Shown one piece after another: positions 7,654 through 15,645 of a stretch of DNA of 64,000 nt (position 1 is its first letter; every line of letters starts with the position of its first letter). The position numbers were made by a program, and so were the translations under genes. A model generated the notes under the pieces. The model searched no databases. It was given only the letters and a program-made list of their open reading frames with translations, and was not told where the DNA came from. The stretch comes from Sphingobium terrigena (GTDB taxonomy: Bacteria > Pseudomonadota > Alphaproteobacteria > Sphingomonadales > Sphingomonadaceae): NCBI RefSeq assembly GCF_003591655.1, contig NZ_QVRA01000002.1:206911-270910 (forward strand), in the 5' to 3' direction.

Positions 7654-9141
7654 TTACTCGTAATCCAGATCCTGATAGCTATCGTCCGCCACGTCGGAGA
7701 AGCGCGTGATCCGGGCGTCGAATTTCATGCGGATGCGACCGGTGGAACCGTGGCGCTGCTTGGCGACGATGACTTCGGCCAGACCGTAGATGCGGTCCAT
7801 ATTTTCGCGCCAGACGGCATAGGCGGCCTCATCCTCGACCTTGGGTTCCTTGGCCGCTTCATAATAATCCTCGCGGAACACGAACCAGACCATGTCTGCG
7901 TCCTGTTCGATCGAGCCGGATTCGCGCAAATCGGAAAGCTGCGGCCTTTTGTCCTCACGCTGTTCAACCGCGCGGCTGAGCTGCGACAGGGCCAGCACCG
8001 GCACATGAAGTTCCTTCGCCAAGGTCTTGAGACCACGGGAAATTTCCGAAATTTCGTTGACGCGATTCTCGTTGCCGCGTCCGGTCCCCTGCAACAGCTG
8101 GAGATAGTCGACGACGATGAAGCCGACATCATGGCGGCGCTTCAAGCGGCGCGCGCGGGTACGCAGCGCCGCGATGGTCAGGCCCGGCGTATCGTCGATG
8201 AAAAGCGGCAGTTCCTGCAACTCGCGCGCGGCCCGGGACAGGTTCTGGAAATCGGCGCGGCTGATCTTGCCCATGCGCAGCGCTTCGCCGCTGATGCCCG
8301 ATTGCTCAGCCAGCACGCGGGTTGCCAGCTGGTCGGCGGACATTTCGAGGGAGAAGAAGGCGGTCTTGGCCCCCATATTCTTTTCCGGCGGAATACCGTC
8401 GGCATTGTCGCGCAGCCAGCGCGACGCGGCATTATAGGCGATGTTGGTGGCAAGCGAGGTCTTGCCCATGCCGGGACGTCCCGCCAGGATCATCAAGTCG
8501 GAATTGTGCAGACCACCGATCTTGGCATTGAGGCTGTTGATCCCGGTGGTAATCCCCGACACATGCCCGCCGCTGTTGAGCGCGCGCTCAGCGACCTGCA
8601 CGGCGGCGGTGGAGGCGGTGAGGAAGCTTTTGACCGACCCGCTTTCGCCCTCCCCTTCGGACACTTTGTAGAGCGCGACTTCGGCTGCCTCTATCTGTTC
8701 GCGGGGATTGACATCCTCGCTCGTATCCATCGCATTTTCAACCAGTTCACGACCAACGCTGACAAGTTGTCTCAGCAAGGCGAGATCGTAAATCTGCGAC
8801 GCGAAATCGCGCGCGCCGATCAGCGCGGCGCCATTGCCGGTCAGTTGCGCCAGATAGCCCGCCCCGCCCAGTTCCTTGAGCGCCGGGTCCTGATCCAGCA
8901 TCGGCTTTAGCGTCACCGGGTTGGCGACCATGTCGCGGTCCAGCAGCTTCATGATCGCATCATAGATACGACCATGCATCGGCTCGAAAAAATGCTCCGC
9001 CTTGATCTTGAGCTGGACATCCTCCGCCAGCCGGTTGTCGATCATCAGCGCGCCGAGCAGCGCCGCTTCCGCCTCCACATTGCGAGGGAGTTCAGGCGCG
9101 CCGGTTTCGGCGGCAGCATTCATTTTCACCAGTTCGACCAT
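7654..9141 (-). CDS. dnaB: Replicative DNA helicase DnaB
   Basis: A 495-residue hexameric helicase that unwinds DNA at the replication fork. It has the N-terminal primase-interaction domain (NVEAEAALLGALM from about residue 21), a linker, and the RecA-like motor: Walker A GRPGMGKTS (221-229), Walker B IVVDYLQLL, and DLRESGSIEQDADMV. No intein is present. The ATG at 9141 has GGAGG about 10 nt upstream; an internal ATG six codons later is less likely. It is divergent from the UPF0262 gene. Confidence 0.97.
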   Translation of the reverse strand: MVELVKMNAAAETGAPELPRNVEAEAALLGALMIDNRLAEDVQLKIKAEHFFEPMHGRIYDAIMKLLDRDMVANPVTLKPMLDQDPALKELGGAGYLAQLTGNGAALIGARDFASQIYDLALLRQLVSVGRELVENAMDTSEDVNPREQIEAAEVALYKVSEGEGESGSVKSFLTASTAAVQVAERALNSGGHVSGITTGINSLNAKIGGLHNSDLMILAGRPGMGKTSLATNIAYNAASRWLRDNADGIPPEKNMGAKTAFFSLEMSADQLATRVLAEQSGISGEALRMGKISRADFQNLSRAARELQELPLFIDDTPGLTIAALRTRARRLKRRHDVGFIVVDYLQLLQGTGRGNENRVNEISEISRGLKTLAKELHVPVLALSQLSRAVEQREDKRPQLSDLRESGSIEQDADMVWFVFREDYYEAAKEPKVEDEAAYAVWRENMDRIYGLAEVIVAKQRHGSTGRIRMKFDARITRFSDVADDSYQDLDYE

Positions 9142-9263
9142 GGCTCTCTATTCCTCCGCCCGCCGTTCCTGCGCAAGGCCCAAGGTCGAAACGACGATGG
9201 GTAGCTGTGGATAACTCCCGCTTGCATTTCGCGGCCTGCCGCCGCACTGAGGCTGATCGCAAT

Positions 9264-9746
9264 ATGGCCGACCCGCGCATCATAGACATCAAGCTCGACG
9301 AGCGGACGATCCTGTGGCGCAATGCCGACGTCGAACAGGAACGGCGCATCGCGATCTTCGACCTGCTGGAGGATAATATGTTCGCGCCGCAGCGCGTCCA
9401 TGCCGACGGCTATGCCGGCCCCTACAAGGTCGTGCTGCGGGTCGAGGACGGGCGGCTGGTGATAGAGATTAACCGCGAGGATGACAGCGCGCTTGAAGCC
9501 ATCATCCTGGGGCTGGGCCGCTTCCGCCGGCCGATCCGCGAATATTTCGCCATCTGCGACAGTTACTATCAGGCGATCAGCAATGCCTCGCCCGCCCAGA
9601 TCGAGACGGTCGATATGGCCCGGCGCGGCATCCACAATGACGCGGCGGAAATGCTGCGCGAGCGGCTGGAGGGTAAGATCGCGGTCGATTTCGACACCGC
9701 CCGCCGCCTGTTCACGCTGATCTGCGTGTTGCACATCAAGGGGTAG
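9264..9746 (+). CDS. UPF0262 family protein
   Basis: A 160-residue member of the uncharacterised UPF0262 family, found mainly in alphaproteobacteria. Typical segments are IIDIKLDERTILWRN near the start, EQERRIAIFDLLEDN, and RRGIHNEAA-like (RRGIHNDAAEMLRERL) near residue 125. The ATG at 9264, with GAGG 11 nt upstream, is preferred to the GTG at 9207, which would add 19 non-family residues. The function is unknown. It is followed closely by the GH25-like and cytidine deaminase genes. Confidence 0.85.
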   Translation: MADPRIIDIKLDERTILWRNADVEQERRIAIFDLLEDNMFAPQRVHADGYAGPYKVVLRVEDGRLVIEINREDDSALEAIILGLGRFRRPIREYFAICDSYYQAISNASPAQIETVDMARRGIHNDAAEMLRERLEGKIAVDFDTARRLFTLICVLHIKG

Positions 9747-9766
9747 GGACAATCGGGCGGCTGACT

Positions 9767-10444
9767 TTGGGGGGATTGCTGGTCCGCGTCGGACTGGCGC
9801 TGGCGCTGATCGCGGCGCTGGCGCTGGCGCTGTTCCTCTATGCCCGCAACTGGGCGCCGGACCGGAGCGCCTATCCGGTGCAGGGACTGAGCGTCAGCTC
9901 CGACAATGGGCCGATCGACTGGGGCACGCTAGCCGCGCAGGGGGCCGACTTCGCCTATATCCGCGCGGCCAAGGGTGCCGACTGGCGCGACCCCGCTTTC
10001 GCCGCCAACTGGCGCGGGGTGCGCACCGCCGGGATGCGTTACGGCGCGATGCTGGAATTCAGCCTGTGCCGCCTCGCCAGCGATCAGGCGACCCGCTTCA
10101 TGACCACCGTGCCGCGCGATAACGCTGCCCTGCCCCCGGTCATCCGGCTGGCCTTCGCCCCGGCCTGCACCGCGCGACCGGGGCGCGACCTGTTGCTGTC
10201 GGAACTGAACACGCTGGTCAATCTGGTCGAAAGCCATGCGGGCAAGACGGTGCTGCTCAACGTGACCGAGGATTTCGACAAACGCTATGACATTGGCTCC
10301 GGCATCAACCGGACGCTGTGGCTGGACGGCAATTTCTTCCCCCCCGATTATGCCACAAGGCGCTGGGTGATGTGGACAGCCAGCGACATGCGGCATATCG
10401 ACGGGATCGACGGTCCGGTCAGATGGGATGTGGTGGCGCCATGA
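9767..10444 (+). CDS. GH25-like (lysozyme-fold) protein with lost catalytic acids
   Basis: A 225-residue protein with one N-terminal membrane helix (residues 5-25) and a domain matching GH25 muramidases: NGPIDW, FAYIRA, FAANWRG, and the terminal GPVRWDVV. GH25 enzymes use a first-strand Asp (DVS) and a D-x-E motif. Here the corresponding positions read SVS (Ser42) and R-L-A (Arg127, Ala129), so hydrolysis looks impossible; a binding or structural role is inferred. The start is uncertain: TTG 9767 is used, with GGGCGG 6 nt upstream. It overlaps cdd by 4 nt (ATGA). Confidence 0.7.
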   Translation: MGGLLVRVGLALALIAALALALFLYARNWAPDRSAYPVQGLSVSSDNGPIDWGTLAAQGADFAYIRAAKGADWRDPAFAANWRGVRTAGMRYGAMLEFSLCRLASDQATRFMTTVPRDNAALPPVIRLAFAPACTARPGRDLLLSELNTLVNLVESHAGKTVLLNVTEDFDKRYDIGSGINRTLWLDGNFFPPDYATRRWVMWTASDMRHIDGIDGPVRWDVVAP

Positions 10445-10899
10445 CGCGCGAGGCGGAAATTTCGGAACTGGTGACGTCGGCGCGCGCGGCGATGGCCAAT
10501 GCCCATGCGCCCTATAGCCGCTTTGCCGTGGGCGCCGCGGTGCGGCTGATCGATGGCAGCATCGTCACCGGCTGCAATTTCGAGAATGCGAGTTACGGCC
10601 TGTCGCTCTGCGCCGAAACGGTCGCGCTGGCGAGCGTCAATGCGCAGGGACGCTTTGCCGATGTCGCCGCCATCGCCGTGGTCGGTGGGGCGATGGACGG
10701 CGCTGGGGCGGCGATCGTCACCCCCTGCGGCCGGTGCCGCCAGGTCATGAACGAAGCCGAACAGATGGCCGGACGCCCGCTCGCCATATACTGCGCCACG
10801 CCCGATGGCGGGCAGATTGTCGAACATACGGTCGCGGCGTTGCTGCCCCATGCCTTTGGTCCAGCGGACCTGGGCATCACTCCCTATTCTGGGAAATGA
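10441..10899 (+). CDS. cdd: Cytidine deaminase
   Basis: A 152-residue zinc enzyme converting cytidine/deoxycytidine to uridine/deoxyuridine in pyrimidine salvage. The motifs are complete: SRFAVGAAV, GCNFENASYG, LCAETVAL (zinc Cys and the proton-shuttling Glu) and PCGRCRQV (two zinc Cys). Its length fits the small tetrameric class. The ATG at 10441 overlaps the previous stop by 4 nt, which settles the start. The 3' end overlaps a converging orphan gene by 23 bp. Confidence 0.95.
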   Translation: MTREAEISELVTSARAAMANAHAPYSRFAVGAAVRLIDGSIVTGCNFENASYGLSLCAETVALASVNAQGRFADVAAIAVVGGAMDGAGAAIVTPCGRCRQVMNEAEQMAGRPLAIYCATPDGGQIVEHTVAALLPHAFGPADLGITPYSGK

Positions 10900-11230
10900 A
10901 TTTAACTATTTCTAGGGCGTTCTGTTCGTTCGCGATCCGATAAGTCGCCTCATCCTCCGTCGAACGCTCAAGCGGCAACGTGAAACTGGCATCGGGCTTT
11001 CGGGCGTGCTTGCGGAAATAGAAAAGTAAGTCCGTTTTGTTTGCAATAAAGCTGTAGGGTCGAACCCCTTGGTCATTCAAAAAATGAACGTCCTTCTTCG
11101 GATTGGATACGCTTACGACGAGATCATGGCCCAAGCGATAAAGGTCCAAGAGAAGCCGGATCGCAGCCCCTCGTGCCTCCGAATTTTCAATTGTGTTGAC
11201 CAACGCATCAACGCTAACACCCGTCGCCAT
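10877..11230 (-). CDS. Orphan hypothetical protein, lower GC than surroundings
   Basis: A 117-residue protein of no recognised family. GGGAGGG lies 6 nt before the ATG at 11230, so this start is preferred to the TTG at 11245. The sequence is hydrophilic to amphipathic, with no signal peptide or membrane segment (VSVDALVNTI..., HDLVVSVSNPKKDVHFLNDQGV). Its base composition is visibly more AT-rich than the neighbours, and it lies antisense between cdd and dcd, overlapping the cdd end. This suggests a recent arrival. Confidence 0.6.
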   Translation of the reverse strand: MATGVSVDALVNTIENSEARGAAIRLLLDLYRLGHDLVVSVSNPKKDVHFLNDQGVRPYSFIANKTDLLFYFRKHARKPDASFTLPLERSTEDEATYRIANEQNALEIVKFISQNRE

Positions 11231-11276
11231 AAACCCTCCCGCCAAGCAGATATGTTAGTTAGGAAGTAGCGCTCAA

Positions 11277-11831
11277 ATGTCCATATTGTCGGATAAGTGG
11301 ATTCGCGAACAGGCGCTGACCAACGCCATGATCGAGCCGTTCGTGGAGAGCCAGCGGCGCGACGGCTGTATCAGCTACGGCCTGTCCTCCTACGGCTATG
11401 ACGCGCGGGTGGCCGACGAGTTCAAGATTTTCACCAATATCGACAGCACCATCGTCGATCCCAAGGATTTCGACACCAACAGCTTTGTCGATCGCAAGAC
11501 CGACTGCTGCATCATCCCCCCCAACAGCTTCGCGCTGGCCCGGACGGTCGAATATTTCCGGGTGCCGCGCGACGTGCTGGTCATATGCCTCGGCAAATCG
11601 ACCTATGCCCGCTGCGGCATCATCGTCAATGTGACCCCGCTGGAGCCGGGCTGGGAGGGGCATGTGACGCTGGAATTTTCCAACACGACCCCGCTGCCCG
11701 CCAAAATCTACGCCAATGAAGGGGCGTGCCAGTTCCTGTTCCTGAAAGGGAATGAGCCGTGCGAGGTCAGCTATGCCGACCGGGCGGGCAAATATATGGG
11801 GCAGCAGGGCGTGACGTTGCCGCGCCTGTAA
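11277..11831 (+). CDS. dcd: dCTP deaminase
   Basis: A 184-residue trimeric enzyme converting dCTP to dUTP for dTTP synthesis. Diagnostic segments are SYGYDARV near the N-terminus, [10 protein letters not shown], and [14 protein letters not shown], which carries the catalytic Glu. It ends [12 protein letters not shown], typical of the proteobacterial enzyme. Together with cdd upstream it forms a pyrimidine deaminase pair, now interrupted by the antisense orphan gene. Confidence 0.96.
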   Translation: MSILSDKWIREQALTNAMIEPFVESQRRDGCISYGLSSYGYDARVADEFKIFTNIDSTIVDPKDFDTNSFVDRKTDCCIIPPNSFALARTVEYFRVPRDVLVICLGKSTYARCGIIVNVTPLEPGWEGHVTLEFSNTTPLPAKIYANEGACQFLFLKGNEPCEVSYADRAGKYMGQQGVTLPRL

Positions 11832-11852
11832 CGACGTGCCAGACTGCGGCCC

Positions 11853-12623
11853 ATGCAGTGGTTGCGGACATGGTTGAGGCGCGGAACGCCGATTGAGGCA
11901 CCCGGTCCGCCGAGCGTGGGCGACCGGCGCGTCTATGCGATTGGCGACGTGCATGGCCGGGCCGACCTGCTCGATGCCTTGCTGGCGCTGATCGCGGAAG
12001 ATGATGCCGAACGGGGGCCGATGACCCCGCACATCATCCTGCTGGGCGATCTGGTCGATCGCGGCCCCTCGTCTCGGCAGGTCGTCGATCGGGTGATAGC
12101 CATGGTCGCGTCCAAGGGCGATGTGCGTTGCCTCAAAGGCAATCATGAGGAAATTTTCGTGCGGGCCGCACGGGGCGACGCGCGGGCGGTGCCGGTCTTT
12201 CGCAAGATGGACGGCGCAGTGACGCTGGCCAGCTATGGGCTGGACCCGGTGCTGTTCCCGGTGATGGCCGATGGCGAGATTGCGACATGGATGCTGAACC
12301 ATGTGCCGCGCGACCATGTCGATTTTCTCGACGCCCTGCCCGACCGGGTCGAAATGGAAGATTATCTGTTCGTCCATGCCGGTGTCCGGCCGGGGGTATC
12401 GATCGAGACCCAAAACGGCGCGGACCTGCGCTGGATCAGGCGCGAATTTCTGGATCATGGCGGCGCGCATCCTAGGATGATCGTGCATGGCCATAGCATC
12501 ACGGATGATGTCGATTTGCAGTCCAACCGGATCGGCATCGACACCGGCGCTTATTATTCGGGGCGGCTGACCGCAATTGGCCTGCAAGGCACCGATCGCT
12601 GGTTTCTCCAGACCAACGGCTGA
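11853..12623 (+). CDS. PPP-family metallophosphoesterase (Ser/Thr phosphatase-like)
   Basis: A 256-residue phosphoesterase with the two-metal signature in order: GDVHGRADLL (about 33-42), LGDLVDRGP (about 66-74), GNHEE (about 98-102), then a late VHAG and HGHS. This layout fits bacterial PPP phosphatases of the PrpA/Ap4A-hydrolase type. The substrate, either phosphoprotein or dinucleotide, cannot be decided. It begins 21 bp after dcd and may be co-transcribed with it. Confidence 0.85.
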   Translation: MQWLRTWLRRGTPIEAPGPPSVGDRRVYAIGDVHGRADLLDALLALIAEDDAERGPMTPHIILLGDLVDRGPSSRQVVDRVIAMVASKGDVRCLKGNHEEIFVRAARGDARAVPVFRKMDGAVTLASYGLDPVLFPVMADGEIATWMLNHVPRDHVDFLDALPDRVEMEDYLFVHAGVRPGVSIETQNGADLRWIRREFLDHGGAHPRMIVHGHSITDDVDLQSNRIGIDTGAYYSGRLTAIGLQGTDRWFLQTNG

Positions 12624-12799
12624 GTTGGCCTGCCCTTATTTTTTGCTTTGCAGCATCAGCAAATAACCTCTGCATCCGTCATAAGCTGTTGAGAAACATT
12701 CCATGGTTGTGACCCTGGGAAAAGCATAGCGGATTGCTACCTTTGCTTCGTTTCAAAGGGACAGAGCGGCCCAAATGCTGCCATCCAGGGGAACAGATC

Positions 12800-15643
12800 A
12801 TGCGTGCTATTCATGCGTTAACCGGGCTTTGCCTGGCTTCTTGCCTTGTGCCTTCTTCCCAAGCCTTCGCAGCTGCAAAACAGGATTTGGCGCTGAGCCA
12901 GCGCCACAAGTTCGACATTCACGTCCAGCCGCTCAGCAGCGCGCTGCGTCAGCTATCGACCCAGTCGGGCGTGCGCATCCTGTTTCCTTATGACGAGGTG
13001 GCGGCGATCCGCAGCCGCCGGATTCAGGGCTGGCTGTCGACCCAGGACGCGCTGGCACGGCTGCTGGCGGGTACGGACCTGAAGATGGAACAGGCCGGTG
13101 TCGGTGTGATCGCGCTGGCCGCCCCCACCAACCGCAGCGTCGCGCGACGCAGCCCGCTCTCGCTCCAGTTCGCGCAGGCGAGCGTCGCGGGCAGCGTCGC
13201 CCCGGCCGCGCTGGCCCCGGTCCCTGAACCGATCGAGGATTCAACGCCTATCATCGTCACCGGCACGCGTGCGACCAACCGTACTGTTGCCGAAAGCCTT
13301 GCACCGATCGACGTATTGGGGGCCAAGGACCTGGAATCGAGCGGCAAGCAGTCCGTCCGCGACCTGTTGAGCACGCTGGTTCCCTCAATCAACGTGTCGA
13401 ACAACGGCGCGGGTGCCAGTTGGGCAGTGCGCACCCTGTCGCTGCGCGGCCTTGGCGGCGACCAGCTGTTGGTCCTGGTGAACGGCAAGCGGCGGCATAA
13501 TTCGGCTACGCTGTTCATCAACGGATCAGTTCAGAACGGCCAATCGCCGCCGGACCTGGACCTCATCCCCGGCAATGCGATCCAGCGGATCGAAGTACTG
13601 CGCGATGGCGCGTCGGCGCAATATGGCTCCGACGCGATTGCTGGGGTGGTCAACATCATACTGAAGAACGACACGGCCGGGGGCGCGGCACTGACGCTGG
13701 GCAGCACGGCAGACAATGGCGGCGAACAGGGTCGATGGCAGGTCGACAAGGGTTTTGCGATCGGCCCGGACGGCGGCTATATCCATCTGGCCGCCGACGG
13801 CGTGCTGCAGGCCGGAACACTGGTCAAAGGCTCGGCGATCGCTGGCGCTTATTACCCCACCGGCGATCCACGGAACGATGATCCCAATCTGGACCGGTAT
13901 CGCGGCAAGGCCGGTCAGCCGGAAGTCATCGGCGGCAATGTCAGCTACGACGCCATGATGCCGGTGGGCGGCAGCCTGGAAGCCTATAGCTTCGGCACAT
14001 ATTCGAAACGCCACGCTGCAGGTTGGCTGACCTATCGCACGCCCGCCGCGCTCAACAATATCATCGAAATCTATCCCGAAGGCTATATCCCGCGCATCCA
14101 TGTCTATGACGAGGATTTCCAATATGCGCTCGGCCTGCGCGGCGAAATCGGCGAAGGTGTGCGTTTCGACCTGAGTTCCACCTATTCGCAGGACGAGGTC
14201 AAGTATAAGCAGACGACTTCGCTCAATCCCTCCATGGGTACAGCTAGCCCGACCACCTTCTACCTGGGCAAGATCCGGTTCGACGAATGGACCAACAATC
14301 TCGATCTTAGTAAGGAATTCGAGATCGGCCTAGCCGGACCGCTGTCTGTCGCGGTGGGTGCAGAATATAAGAAAAACAAGTTCATGATCGGGGCCGGTGA
14401 TCCTGAATCCTATATTGATGGCAAATATGTATCGCCTCCGGGTGCCTGGCTCGCGGGGCGGCAACGTACCGGTGTCGGCGCGCAGGGCGTGACGGGTTTC
14501 GTCCCCGAAGGCGCAGGGAGTTGGAGCCGCAGCAACTGGAGCGCCTATCTCAATCTGGAAGGCAAGATCGTCGAGGGGCTGGAATTCGGCCTTGCCGGGC
14601 GGCATGAGGATTATACCGATTTCGGCACCACGGACACCGGCAAGGCGTCGCTCCGCATCGAACCGATGCGCGGCTTTGCCATCCGCGGCACGGCGAGCAC
14701 CGGTTTCCGCGCGCCGACCTTGCAGCAGCAGCATTATGCGTCGTCGTCCACCATCGGGGTGGTGCAGAACGGCGTCAGCGTCCTGTTGCCGGTTCAGGCG
14801 TTGCCGGTCGAGGGTGCAGCGGCCAAGGCTCTGGGCGCCGTGCCGCTCAAGCCTGAAAAGTCCGTCAACTTCTCTGCGGGCATTGTGCTGACGCCCGCGC
14901 CGAACCTGAACATCACAGTCGACGCCTATCAGATCAAGATCAAGGACCGCATCCTTCTGAGCGAGACGCTGAGTGGTCCGGTGGTCATCAACGCTCTAGA
15001 GGCAGCCGGTATTTACGGGATCGCCGGCGGGCTGTTATTCTCCAACGCCGCAGACACCCGGACACGCGGCCTCGACATCGTCGGCACCTATCGTGCGGGG
15101 CTGGGCGACATGGGTCTTGCGACGATCAGTCTTTCGGCCAATTTCAACAAGACCATCTTCACCCATATCGACCCTGTCCCCGGACCGATTGCAGCATCGG
15201 GTCTCGCCCTGATCGGTCGCACCAAGCAGGGAGACCTGACCGAGGGCACGCCACGCAACAAGTTCATCGCCAACGTCCTGTGGGAAAAGGACGATTTCAA
15301 CATGAACCTGCGCGCTACGCGTTTCGGCAAGATCGTCCAGCGCGCAAACGCCACGGCGTTCCACACCGCCGACTTTACGGCTTGCGCCGTCAATGTCGTG
15401 AGCCCTGTCTGCTTCCGCGACTTTGTGGACGAAAAACTGAAGCCCAAGGTCATCGTTGATCTCGAAATCGGCTATAAATTGACCAAGGGCGTCAAGTTGT
15501 CGGTCGGCGCAAACAACCTGCTCAACACCTATCCCAACAAGTTGAAGCCGGTAAACCAGTTCGTCGGCTTTCTTTATAACACATACGCGCCCTACGGCAT
15601 TAGCGGGGGCTTCTACTATGGCCGCCTGAACCTGGAGTTCTAA
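12800..15643 (+). CDS. TonB-dependent receptor with N-terminal STN domain
   Basis: A 947-residue outer-membrane transporter. A signal peptide (to about SSQAFAAA) is followed by a secretin/TonB short N-terminal (STN) domain (FDIHVQPLSSALRQLSTQSG), a linker with a TonB-box-like TPIIVTG, a plug (RDLLSTLVPSINVSN, LRDGASAQYGSDAIAGVVNI) and a 22-strand barrel ending in a C-terminal aromatic (LNLEF). The ATG at 12800 has AGGGGA 7 nt upstream; the ORF extends 22 codons further but without a ribosome site. STN domains usually signal to a FecR anti-sigma factor, and none is adjacent. The partner gene starts 2 bp later. Confidence 0.92.
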   Translation: MRAIHALTGLCLASCLVPSSQAFAAAKQDLALSQRHKFDIHVQPLSSALRQLSTQSGVRILFPYDEVAAIRSRRIQGWLSTQDALARLLAGTDLKMEQAGVGVIALAAPTNRSVARRSPLSLQFAQASVAGSVAPAALAPVPEPIEDSTPIIVTGTRATNRTVAESLAPIDVLGAKDLESSGKQSVRDLLSTLVPSINVSNNGAGASWAVRTLSLRGLGGDQLLVLVNGKRRHNSATLFINGSVQNGQSPPDLDLIPGNAIQRIEVLRDGASAQYGSDAIAGVVNIILKNDTAGGAALTLGSTADNGGEQGRWQVDKGFAIGPDGGYIHLAADGVLQAGTLVKGSAIAGAYYPTGDPRNDDPNLDRYRGKAGQPEVIGGNVSYDAMMPVGGSLEAYSFGTYSKRHAAGWLTYRTPAALNNIIEIYPEGYIPRIHVYDEDFQYALGLRGEIGEGVRFDLSSTYSQDEVKYKQTTSLNPSMGTASPTTFYLGKIRFDEWTNNLDLSKEFEIGLAGPLSVAVGAEYKKNKFMIGAGDPESYIDGKYVSPPGAWLAGRQRTGVGAQGVTGFVPEGAGSWSRSNWSAYLNLEGKIVEGLEFGLAGRHEDYTDFGTTDTGKASLRIEPMRGFAIRGTASTGFRAPTLQQQHYASSSTIGVVQNGVSVLLPVQALPVEGAAAKALGAVPLKPEKSVNFSAGIVLTPAPNLNITVDAYQIKIKDRILLSETLSGPVVINALEAAGIYGIAGGLLFSNAADTRTRGLDIVGTYRAGLGDMGLATISLSANFNKTIFTHIDPVPGPIAASGLALIGRTKQGDLTEGTPRNKFIANVLWEKDDFNMNLRATRFGKIVQRANATAFHTADFTACAVNVVSPVCFRDFVDEKLKPKVIVDLEIGYKLTKGVKLSVGANNLLNTYPNKLKPVNQFVGFLYNTYAPYGISGGFYYGRLNLEF

Positions 15644-15645
15644 GC

